Part shown: positions 9,403 through 17,054 of the stretch, in pieces
Layout: each line of letters begins with the position of its first letter
How positions within the stretch are numbered: position 1 is the stretch's first letter
DNA from: a bacterium
GTDB lineage: Bacteria > Desulfobacterota > Binatia > DP-6
Reading direction: 5' to 3'
DNA length: 64,000 bases
Assembly (NCBI GenBank): GCA_026129405.1
Contig: JAHCID010000001.1
Coordinates: 1,116,001-1,180,000 of the forward strand
The notes under the pieces: model-generated
Database searches by the model: none
What the model saw: only the letters and a program-made list of their open reading frames with translations
Told to the model about the DNA's origin: nothing
Position numbers and translations under genes: made by a program

Positions 9403-10968
9403 ATGAGCGACGTCGTGCTCGCCTGCTCGCCGTGCGACGACGCCCGGACCGAGGCGCTCCTGCGCCTCCTGCGTGCCGCCGCCGTCGACGTCGACGCGGC
9501 CGACGACACCGCCCGCGGGCCGGACGCGGCCCGCCGCGCCCGCTGCGTCGTGGTGGCGTGGTCGGCGTGCTCGGTCGAGCTGCCGTGGATGCGCACGGTC
9601 GCACGCGAGGGCGCACGGCGCGAGGTCCTCGTCTCCGTGCTGCTCGACGACGTGCTGCCGCCGGTGCGTGCGCGGGCGGCGGCCCCGATCGACCTGCGTG
9701 ACTGGACGGGCAGCGGACGCCATCCGGGCATCGCGGCGCTGCGGGCGGGCATCGGCGCGGCGCTGGCGCAGGGCGACGAGCCGTGGCCGCCGCTCGATCT
9801 CGAGGCCACCGGACGCCCCGCCGGCGCCGCGCCTCCGGACGCGGCCGACTCCGCCGCGCTGGCGTCGCCGGCCGACGGCGGCGGCATGGATCTCGCCGCT
9901 GCGGCGGCGAGCGCCGTCGAGGCGGTCGCCGATGCGGCTCCGCGTCTCGCGGGGGTGAAGTCGCGGCGCCTCCGGGTCTATCGGCGCGTGGCGACGTTCG
10001 CCGGCGGGCTCGCCCTGGTCGGGCAGATCCTCTCGTCGAGCATCGACGTCTTCGACTTCCTCCCGATCGTGCCGCCCAACGACCCCACTCGCCTCGTCGT
10101 CGGAGTCATGAACGTGCGCGCCGAGGGCGACGCCCCGGGATGGGCGGTCGTGGTCACACGCGATCGGCTGAACGCGATCCTGAACCGCTTCGGCGCCATC
10201 GAGGTGATGTCGAAGCAGCAGATCGCCTTCGTCCAGGACCGCGACGAGGTCTCGGAGATCGAGGCGGCACGCCGGCTCGGCATCGAGCGCATGATCTCCG
10301 GAACGCTCTCGGTCGTGGGCCGGCGCTGGAAGCTCATGGTCGAGGTCGTCGACCCGGCGCGCGGCAGCCTCACGCAGACGGAGGAGGAGGAGGGCTCCGA
10401 GGAGACCTTCGCCGTCATGCACAATCGCCTCGCCGCCAGGCTGGTGCGCCGGCTCGGCGTCAAGTTCGAGGCCGCCGAGATCGACGAGCTGGTGCGCCTC
10501 CAGCCCATGGCGGATGCCGATCACTTCCGCCGCCTCATGGAGAGCATGGGCGAGTTTCCCGACGAGCCGGCGCCGCCGCCGGGCGACCAGGAGGGGCGCT
10601 GGCACCTGCTGGCGCCGGCCAGCGCGGCGGCCGCGAGCCCCGACGAGGACGCGATCCGCCGCCTGCTGGAGGAGTACCGCCAGGCGCTCGAGGCCGAGGA
10701 CATGCGACGCCTCGATCGCATCCACGTCGCCGACGACCCGCGGCTGCGCGGCGCGCTCGCGCGCTATCTGGCGAACGCGGACCACCTCGACGTCGACTTC
10801 AGCGACGTCGTCGTGGCCATCGACGGCGACACCGCGCTGGCGACGTTCACCCGCCGCGACGCCTTCCGCGACGCCGCGACCGGGCAGGAGGTCCGTATGG
10901 AGCTGCGGGTGAGCAACGCGCTGGTGCGGCGCGACGGGACGTGGCTGATCCAGGGGGCGAAGCGCTAG
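9403..10968 (+). CDS. TIR-like, transmembrane, FlgO/TolB-like and NTF2-like fusion protein, 521 aa
   Basis: Residues 1-122 resemble bacterial TIR_2 domains: the ARCVVVAWSACSVELPW strand-helix, then VLVSVLLDDVLPP and DLRDWTG. The Glu normally found four residues after the conserved Trp (W62) is Val66 here. A Pro/Ala linker leads to one membrane helix (about 197-214). Residues about 228-370 resemble the FlgO/TolB N-terminal fold (VVGVMNVRA, EVMSKQQI, RRLGIERMISGTL). The last 110 residues look NTF2/SnoaL-like (LLEEYRQALEAEDM, TWLIQGAKR). ATG 9403 fits AAGGAA upstream. A signalling or scaffold role at the inner membrane is inferred. The next gene also has a SnoaL-like fold. Confidence 0.75.
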   Translation: MSDVVLACSPCDDARTEALLRLLRAAAVDVDAADDTARGPDAARRARCVVVAWSACSVELPWMRTVAREGARREVLVSVLLDDVLPPVRARAAAPIDLRDWTGSGRHPGIAALRAGIGAALAQGDEPWPPLDLEATGRPAGAAPPDAADSAALASPADGGGMDLAAAAASAVEAVADAAPRLAGVKSRRLRVYRRVATFAGGLALVGQILSSSIDVFDFLPIVPPNDPTRLVVGVMNVRAEGDAPGWAVVVTRDRLNAILNRFGAIEVMSKQQIAFVQDRDEVSEIEAARRLGIERMISGTLSVVGRRWKLMVEVVDPARGSLTQTEEEEGSEETFAVMHNRLAARLVRRLGVKFEAAEIDELVRLQPMADADHFRRLMESMGEFPDEPAPPPGDQEGRWHLLAPASAAAASPDEDAIRRLLEEYRQALEAEDMRRLDRIHVADDPRLRGALARYLANADHLDVDFSDVVVAIDGDTALATFTRRDAFRDAATGQEVRMELRVSNALVRRDGTWLIQGAKR

Positions 10969-10979
10969 GGTCGAACGCG

Positions 10980-11450
10980 ATGGGAAACGGACGCAACCTG
11001 GCGACCGCCTGCACCCTGCTCGTCGTCCTCGCGGCGTGCGGCCACGATCCCGCCCGCGACGCCGAGGCCATCCGCGCCCGCCTGACGGCGTGGCCGCAGG
11101 CCTGGAACGCCCGCGACCTGCGCGCGGTGTGCGACCTCTTCGCGCCCGACGTCGTGCTGACCTTCCCCGGCGGACCCGACCGCGACCACGCGGCCATGTG
11201 CGCGGGCTTCCGCAGGCTCTTCGCACGCACCGACGAGACCCTACGCTACGATCCGCCGGCCATCACCGAGATCATGGTCGACGGCGACCTCGCGGCCGTG
11301 CGCCTCGTCTGGACGGCGCGGAGCACCGGCGCGGGGATCGCCGGCGAGCGCGTCGACGAGGAGCAGGGGCTCGACGTGTTCCAGCGCCAGCCGGACGGGC
11401 AGTGGCGCATCCGCGTGTCGCAGGCCCATCCGCGCGCCGAGCCGCGTTGA
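10980..11450 (+). CDS. SnoaL/DUF4440-like lipoprotein, 156 aa
   Basis: The N-terminus MGNGRNLATACTLLVVLAAC ends in a lipobox Cys (residue 20). The rest is an NTF2-like fold: AIRARLTAWPQAWNARDLRA, LFAPDVVLTFPGGPD, DGDLAAVRLVWT and a final WRIRVSQAHPR. Such domains bind small molecules or mediate dimerisation, and no catalytic residue can be claimed. It starts 11 bases after the 9403-10968 stop and shares its fold with that protein's C-terminus, suggesting local duplication or partnership. TAGGGT at 10966-10971 could give an internal start. Confidence 0.78.
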   Translation: MGNGRNLATACTLLVVLAACGHDPARDAEAIRARLTAWPQAWNARDLRAVCDLFAPDVVLTFPGGPDRDHAAMCAGFRRLFARTDETLRYDPPAITEIMVDGDLAAVRLVWTARSTGAGIAGERVDEEQGLDVFQRQPDGQWRIRVSQAHPRAEPR

Positions 11451-11492
11451 CAGCGCGCCGCGGCTCGGCGATGTGCGCTCGCGGAGGTGCCG

Positions 11493-12059
11493 ATGGATCG
11501 CCCGCGCCCGCATTCCCTCGTCGCCGCGACCCTCGTCGCGGTGCTGCTCGTCGCCGGCTGCGGCCAGACGCGGCGCCCGGACGGCGGCGTCGGGCTGCTG
11601 CCGGTCGGCGCCAAGGCGCCGGACCTCGTCGGCGAGGACGCCGACGGCAAGCCCGTGCGGCTCTCCGACGTGCGCGGCAAGCTCGCCGTCGTCTACTTCT
11701 ACCCGAAGGACGGCACGCCCGGGTGCACCACGCAGGCGTGCGCCTTCCGCGACGCTTTCGACAAGCTGGCGCAGGCGGGCATCGTCGTGTTCGGCGTGTC
11801 GCGCGATTCCGCCGAGCGCCATCGCGCGTTCCGTGCGGAGCACCATCTGCCGTTCCCGCTGGTCGCGGACGAGTCGGGCGACGTCGCGGCGGCGTACGGC
11901 GTGCCGAGCAAGTTCGTCGTGCTGACGGACCGCGTGACGTTCCTGGTCGACGCCGAGGGCAACGTCGCGCGCGTCTGGCCCGAGGTCGACCCCGCCGTCG
12001 ACGCCCGGCGTGTCCAGGACGCGGCGGCCGAGCTGCGCGGGACGCCGCCCGCGAGCTGA
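11493..12059 (+). CDS. Lipid-anchored peroxiredoxin of the BCP type, 188 aa
   Basis: Thiol peroxidase of the AhpC/TSA superfamily. The motif PKDGTPGCTTQAC holds the peroxidatic Cys and a second Cys five residues later, the BCP/PrxQ arrangement. An N-terminal segment ending LLVAGC is a lipobox, so it is probably anchored in the periplasm, unlike cytosolic BCP. ATG 11493 follows GGAGG (11483-11487) at five bases; GTG 11487 is the in-frame alternative. Likely role: reduction of peroxides, perhaps lipid peroxides, at the envelope. Confidence 0.88.
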   Translation: MDRPRPHSLVAATLVAVLLVAGCGQTRRPDGGVGLLPVGAKAPDLVGEDADGKPVRLSDVRGKLAVVYFYPKDGTPGCTTQACAFRDAFDKLAQAGIVVFGVSRDSAERHRAFRAEHHLPFPLVADESGDVAAAYGVPSKFVVLTDRVTFLVDAEGNVARVWPEVDPAVDARRVQDAAAELRGTPPAS

Positions 12060-12078
12060 AGCCGCGCGGCTGCGGCGG

Positions 12079-13731
12079 TCATTTCGACGGACGCGGTCCG
12101 AACTGGGGATATATCTCGGGCGCGCAGGTCGGCGCCCCCTGGGCCACGCGGGTGCGGAACGCGAGATAGTCGCCCGCGATCTCGTCGCGGGGCAGCGCCG
12201 CGAGCGCCAGGATCGCGTCGCCCGCCGCGAGCAGCTGGCTGCGCATGCGCTCGAAGTCGATCGCCTCCGCGCCGAACACCGGATCGTAGAGCGACCACGG
12301 TCCCGAGATCATCGCCAGGGTCGGGATCAGATTGCGGTGGTAGAAGTTCCCGAGCCCGCCGAGCGAGCAGAGCGGCGGCACGCGGCTCTCGTCGGGGACG
12401 TCGACGCCGCGGAGCACCGCCGTGCGATCGAGGTTGCGGCGCTGCGCCGCCGAGACGGCGACCTCCTTCAGGACGTCGCTGTCGCCCGCCGCGAAGAGGA
12501 GCACGTCGCCGAGGCCGCTGAAGGCGAGATGGCGGTCGGCGCCCTCGCCGACGGCGAGGATCTCGCGCGTGCCGAGGTGCTCGATCGCGAAGCCGAACGC
12601 GACCAGGCCCTGCTCGTACTCCGCATTCAGCGTCCGCACGTAGCGCTCGCCACCGTCCTGGACGATGGCGTCGTGGGCGCTGGTGAACGCCAGCTCGAGC
12701 GTCCGCGGGCGGCATTCCATCGGCAGGCTGCCGTAGTAGCGGGCCAGCGCGAGCATCCCGACGATGCCGTTCTCCTGCACCCAGGAGTTGCCGTCGGTGT
12801 TCGCCATCAGCGAGATCTTCTCGGGACTCGTACCGGGCACGGTCGCGACCAGATTCTTCGTCGAGCCACGGCCGACCTTGGCGCGCACGGTGATCGCCGC
12901 CGCGCCGCCCTGCGCCGCCGCGGCCCGCAGCTGCTCGGCTTCCGCGCTCCCGACGAACACCGCCGGGACGCCGTAGATCGTCCCGGTGTGGGGATCGTAG
13001 TAGCCCGCGACCTGCTCCCGCGGAACGTCGAAGGCGAAGACGACGCCCGCCGCGCCGGCTGCGCCGGCGGCGAGCAGCGTGTCGTGCAGGACGCCGCCCC
13101 CGAGATAGGGCCGGTCGTACGATCCGGGGTCGTTCAGGATGTCGGGCGTGATGTACAGCCCGACGAACTGGAACAGGACGTACGGGATCGCGCTCTTCGG
13201 GAAGTCGACGAGGACGATCTTTCCCCGGGCGTTCGCCGCGGTGATCGGCGCGTCGGCGTCGAGACGGACGAGCGGTCCGCGCCGGCCCTGCTTGCGGGTC
13301 GGGCTCGACCAGTGCACCGCGCCCGCGACCGGCACCCGCACGGTCGCGCCGCCGGCCGGCGTGATCGTGAGGCCGCCGGCGCGCGCGATGTCGAGCCCCG
13401 GACCCTTCTGCATCCGCGTCCGCGGCAGCCAGCGCCAGATGCGGTAGCGGTCGTACGAGGTCGTGGCGCCCCGGATCGACTTCGCCTCGCGTGCGAGCCA
13501 GCGGATGGCCTTGTCGTGCGCGGGGCTGCCGAGGATGCGCGGCCCGTAGGCGTTCACCGCCTCGACCCACGCGCGCAGCTGCGCCGCGCTCGCGAAGGCC
13601 GCCGCGTCGACGCTGGTCGGACAGGTCGCGGCGCGTGTCGCCGCGGCGGTGCCGAGCCACAGTGCCAGCGCACCGGCGCACGCCAGCAGCGTTCGCCGGG
13701 TCGAGAGCGTGATGGGAGCGGGGCGCCGCAT
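12079..13731 (-). CDS. Exported PA-domain, M28-peptidase-like protein, 550 aa
   Basis: A signal segment (STRRTLLACAGALALWLG, twin-Arg-like) precedes a protein with an inserted protease-associated domain (about residues 150-290: RGKIVLVDFPKSAIPY, AAGAAGVVFAFD). This is followed by an M28-like core: NLVATVPGTSPEKISLMANT, QENGIVGMLALARYY and LELAFTSAHDAI. The usual metal-binding H-x-D appears as N-T-D and the GEE as HDA, so activity is doubtful. ATG 13731 is preferred over the upstream TTG at 13767, which coincides with a TTGACA box. Aminopeptidase or a non-enzymatic relative are both possible. Confidence 0.7.
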   Translation of the reverse strand: MRRPAPITLSTRRTLLACAGALALWLGTAAATRAATCPTSVDAAAFASAAQLRAWVEAVNAYGPRILGSPAHDKAIRWLAREAKSIRGATTSYDRYRIWRWLPRTRMQKGPGLDIARAGGLTITPAGGATVRVPVAGAVHWSSPTRKQGRRGPLVRLDADAPITAANARGKIVLVDFPKSAIPYVLFQFVGLYITPDILNDPGSYDRPYLGGGVLHDTLLAAGAAGAAGVVFAFDVPREQVAGYYDPHTGTIYGVPAVFVGSAEAEQLRAAAAQGGAAAITVRAKVGRGSTKNLVATVPGTSPEKISLMANTDGNSWVQENGIVGMLALARYYGSLPMECRPRTLELAFTSAHDAIVQDGGERYVRTLNAEYEQGLVAFGFAIEHLGTREILAVGEGADRHLAFSGLGDVLLFAAGDSDVLKEVAVSAAQRRNLDRTAVLRGVDVPDESRVPPLCSLGGLGNFYHRNLIPTLAMISGPWSLYDPVFGAEAIDFERMRSQLLAAGDAILALAALPRDEIAGDYLAFRTRVAQGAPTCAPEIYPQFGPRPSK

Positions 13732-13738
13732 CGGCGAA

Positions 13739-13767
13739 CCTGCACATGGCCGGCGTCCGGGTGTCAA
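13739..13767 (-). promoter_or_regulatory. Candidate promoter of the PA-domain gene
   Basis: On the minus strand a consensus TTGACA (13767-13762), 17 bases, TGCAGG (13744-13739), then seven bases to ATG 13731. The -35 is perfect and the -10 is poor. Confidence 0.4.
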
Positions 13768-13887
13768 TCGCGTCGCCGCCGTCTACCGGTCCTTCGCCGC
13801 GTCGGCGGACCCGCATACCCGCTTCCCATCCGGGGCTCGCCCGCTCCATTATGGGCCCCCACCGCCCGCACCCGAGGAGGTCCGCTC

Positions 13888-15648
13888 GTGGATCAGCCGA
13901 GTTCCGCCACGCCGCCCAGGTTTCCGGCCATGTCGATCGCCGACGCGCATGCGCTGCTGAACCAGCCCGGCAGCCCGCTCGAGATCACCGAGGCGACGAT
14001 CCGCGGCGTGCGCACGAAGGTGTGGAAGAACGCGCCGCCGACGCTGCGCGAGGTCTTTGCCGGGACCGCGCGCCATGCGGCCCGCGACGCCCTCGTCTAC
14101 GAGAACGACCGCGTCACCTACGCCGCCTATCGCGCCGCGGCGGTGACGCTCGCCCGGCGCCTCGTCGCCGACGGCGTGCAGAAGGGCGACCGCGTCGCGA
14201 TCCTCATGCGCAACCTGCCCGAGTGGCCGATCGCCTTCTGGGGCGCGGTGCTGGCGGGCGCCATCGTGACGCCGCTCAACGCCTGGTGGACGGGGCCGGA
14301 GCTGGAGTACGGCCTCGTCGACTCCGGCGCCTCGATCGCCATCATGGACGTCGAGCGCTGGGAGCGCGTGCGCGAGCACGTCGACGCCTGCCCGGCGCTG
14401 CGCAGGATCTACGTCGCGCGCACGACCGACGACGTCGCCGACCCGCGCGTGGAGCGGCTCGAGGCCGTATTCGGGCGGCCGAACGACTGGGCGGGGCTGC
14501 GCGAGGAAGCGCCGCCGGAGCTGCCGATCGAGCCCGACGACGACGTCACGATCTTCTACACCTCGGGCACGACCGGAAAGCCGAAGGGCGCCGTCATCAG
14601 CCACCGCAACATCGTCTCGAACATGCTCAACGCGGCCAACGCGCAGGCGCGAACGTACCTGCGGCGCGGCGAGCGGCCGCCGCTGCCCGATCCGGACGCG
14701 CCGCAGAAGGCGATCCTCCTCTCGGTGCCGTTCTTCCACGCGACCGGGTGCTTCGCCGTCATGCTGCCGTCGGCGATGGGCGGTGCGAAGCTCGTCATGC
14801 AGCGGCGCTGGGACGTCGACGCCGCGCTCGGGCTCATCGAGCGCGAGCGCGTCACCAGCGCGGGCGGCGTGCCGACCATCGCCTGGCAGATCCTGGAGCA
14901 TCCGAGGTTCGACGCCTACGACCTGTCGTCGCTCGAGACCCTGTCGTACGGCGGCGCGCCGGCGGCGGGCGACCTCGTGCGCCGCATCCGCGAGCGCTTC
15001 CCGAAGGTGCAGCCGGGACAGGGCTGGGGCATGACCGAGACCTCGGCGACGGCGGTCTCGAACTACGCCGAGGACTACCTGCTGCGCCCGACCAGCTGCG
15101 GCGTGCCGTCGATGACCGGCGAGGCGATGATCATGTCGCCCGAAGGCCAGCGCCTGCCGGTCGGAGCGGTGGGCGAGCTCTGGTACAAGGGCCCGATCGT
15201 CGTGCGCGGCTACTGGCAGAAGCCGCAGGCCACCGCCGAGACCTTCGTCGACGGCTGGGTGAAGACCGGCGACCTCGCGCGCATGGACGAGGAGGGCTTC
15301 CTCTACATCGTCGACCGCGCGAAGGACATGCTGATCCGCGGCGGCGAGAACATCTACTGCGTCGAGGTCGAGAACGCGCTCTACGACCACCCCGCAGTGA
15401 TGGACGCCGCGGTCGTCGGCCTGCCGCACCACACGCTCGGCGAGGAGCCGGCGGCGGTGGTGCATCTGAAGCCCGGCGCGAAGGCCGACGAGCAGGAGCT
15501 GCGGCACTGGGTGTCGCAGAAGATCGCGGCGTTCAAGGTGCCGGTGCGGGTCGCGTTCTGGCCCGAGACGCTGCCGCGCAACGCGAACGGCAAGATCATG
15601 AAGCGCGAGCTGCGGCGGGCGTTCCCGGACGTCGCCTTCCCGAGCTGA
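13888..15648 (+). CDS. Fatty-acyl-CoA synthetase / class I adenylate-forming ligase, 586 aa
   Basis: Activates a carboxylic acid to acyl-AMP and then acyl-CoA. The ATP loop YTSGTTGKPKG begins at residue 224. GWGMTETSA (motif A5), GWVKTGDLARMDEEGF (A7/A8), RAKDMLIRGGENIY and the C-terminal Lys of NANGKIMKRELR are all present. GTG 13888 is set by GAGGAGG at 13874-13880, and ATG 13930 is an alternative. It is monocistronic between minus-strand genes. Chain-length preference cannot be read. It could feed acyl-CoA to the CoA enzymes at 28260 and 38457. Confidence 0.92.
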   Translation: MDQPSSATPPRFPAMSIADAHALLNQPGSPLEITEATIRGVRTKVWKNAPPTLREVFAGTARHAARDALVYENDRVTYAAYRAAAVTLARRLVADGVQKGDRVAILMRNLPEWPIAFWGAVLAGAIVTPLNAWWTGPELEYGLVDSGASIAIMDVERWERVREHVDACPALRRIYVARTTDDVADPRVERLEAVFGRPNDWAGLREEAPPELPIEPDDDVTIFYTSGTTGKPKGAVISHRNIVSNMLNAANAQARTYLRRGERPPLPDPDAPQKAILLSVPFFHATGCFAVMLPSAMGGAKLVMQRRWDVDAALGLIERERVTSAGGVPTIAWQILEHPRFDAYDLSSLETLSYGGAPAAGDLVRRIRERFPKVQPGQGWGMTETSATAVSNYAEDYLLRPTSCGVPSMTGEAMIMSPEGQRLPVGAVGELWYKGPIVVRGYWQKPQATAETFVDGWVKTGDLARMDEEGFLYIVDRAKDMLIRGGENIYCVEVENALYDHPAVMDAAVVGLPHHTLGEEPAAVVHLKPGAKADEQELRHWVSQKIAAFKVPVRVAFWPETLPRNANGKIMKRELRRAFPDVAFPS

Positions 15649-15672
15649 GCGCGGCGCCCGCGCGGGCGGGCG

Positions 15673-16896
15673 CTACGGTGCGGCGGGGAAGTCGACGACG
15701 TCGAGATCGAGCGGCAGCTCGTCCTGGCGCGGGCCTGCGCCGCCGCTGGCCGGCAGCAGACGATACGTCTCCTCGAGCGTGCTCTTCGCGTCGTACCAGC
15801 GCTCGGCGTCGAGCGTGCCGCGCAGGGTGAAGCGGTCGAACACGTAGGGCAGGCCGTCGGCGGCGAGCGCCGAGGGGGCGTTCATGACGTGCAGGTGGAG
15901 GTGCGGCGCCGACGAGTTGCCGGTGTTGCCGAGGCGGCCGATCTCCTGCCCGCGCCGTACGCGCTCGCCGCGCTGCGGGCGCACGCTGCCCTTCTTCATG
16001 TGGGCATAGAAGACGTAGAGCCCGTTGCCGATGTCGAGGATCACGTGGTTGCCGTCGACGTTCTCGATGGTGACGGTCTGCGGGTCGGGGAGCGAGCCCG
16101 GGAGCTGATCGTCGAAGCGGTCTGCCACCTCGACGACGGTGCCGTCGGCGACGGCGAGCAGCGGCTGGTCGTAGGCGAGGTAGCTCTCGACCTTGGCCGG
16201 GTCGCCGCGGAGGAGGCGGCCCTCGGCGTCGACACGCATCCAGTCGATCGCGAAGCGCTGCGCGTCGCGCAGGCGGCCGCCGACGGGGAGGATCGCGCCG
16301 CGATGCGCGCCGCGCCCGCTGCAGCAGCCGTTCGCGACCACCCAGGCGTCGCCGGCGAGCGGCGGCCCCAGCACGACCGGCGTCGTCTCGGCGATGTCCC
16401 AGGGGGCGGCGAGATAGCGCATGGGCGCCGGTGCACGCGCCGCGGGGCTGGCGGCGCCGGTGCCCTCGAGACGATGCACGATCGCATCGGGCACCGTGGC
16501 GAGGGCGTCGAAGGCCAGCGCGACGTACGCGAGCTTCGACTCGTTGGGCGCGAGCGAGAGGTCGGTGACGGGGCGGGTCGCGAGGTCGTGCATCGCCTCG
16601 CGCAGGGTCGCGCCCTCGAGGGTCGCGAGCACGCGGCTCTGCTGGTCGTAGTCGAGGACCGTGAGTCGCGTCAGCGTGGCCGGCACCGGTCGGGCGTTCG
16701 TCAGCCAGAGCTCGTAGACGACGTGCCAGCGCCCGTCGGTGGCCTTCACCGGCGCCGTCCGGTCGCCGACGAAGCCGACCAGCACGGGCGTGAAGGCGTC
16801 CGGGATCGTCAGCGTGCGGCCCGCGGCGCCGCTCACCCCGGCGTGCAGGGCGGCAAGGAAGAAGAGGACGTACGCGGCCAGCCGGCGACATTCCAT
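15673..16896 (-). CDS. Exported M23-family peptidase (LasA-like fold), 407 aa
   Basis: A signal peptide (MECRRLAAYVLFFLAALHAG) precedes a beta-rich N-domain and an M23 core. Landmarks are HRGAILPVGGRLRDAQRFAI with a following Asp, GNHVILDIGNGLYVFYAHM, GNTGNSSAPHLHLHV (the HxH zinc motif), and PLLAVADGTVVEVADRF. The family cleaves peptidoglycan cross-links or peptides with zinc. ATG 16896 is preferred to the upstream ATG because TATGGA (16908-16903) lies exactly six bases before it, the window's leaderless spacing. Divergent from the G8 gene. Confidence 0.82.
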   Translation of the reverse strand: MECRRLAAYVLFFLAALHAGVSGAAGRTLTIPDAFTPVLVGFVGDRTAPVKATDGRWHVVYELWLTNARPVPATLTRLTVLDYDQQSRVLATLEGATLREAMHDLATRPVTDLSLAPNESKLAYVALAFDALATVPDAIVHRLEGTGAASPAARAPAPMRYLAAPWDIAETTPVVLGPPLAGDAWVVANGCCSGRGAHRGAILPVGGRLRDAQRFAIDWMRVDAEGRLLRGDPAKVESYLAYDQPLLAVADGTVVEVADRFDDQLPGSLPDPQTVTIENVDGNHVILDIGNGLYVFYAHMKKGSVRPQRGERVRRGQEIGRLGNTGNSSAPHLHLHVMNAPSALAADGLPYVFDRFTLRGTLDAERWYDAKSTLEETYRLLPASGGAGPRQDELPLDLDVVDFPAAP

Positions 16897-17016
16897 GCGG
16901 GCTCCATAGCAGGCCTGGGCGATCCGCGCCCGAATCCTCGCGGCCGTGCGTGCCTGCTGCATGCGCGGCGGTCATGCGGGTGGCGGCGGCGCGGCGGCTG
17001 TGCGGCGGCGCGCTGC

Positions 17017-17046
17017 TTGAAGCCGGAACGGACCGTGCGGCAAGCT
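17017..17046 (+). promoter_or_regulatory. Candidate promoter of the G8/RTX gene
   Basis: TTGAAG, an 18-base spacer, CAAGCT and eight bases to ATG 17055. The -10 keeps only the A2 and T6 positions. Confidence 0.38.
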
Positions 17047-17054
17047 GGGTCGCG

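Noticed and set aside
13765-13767. TTG at 13767 as the start of the PA-domain gene
   Set aside because: It is part of a TTGACA -35 box; ATG 13731 gives a normal signal segment.
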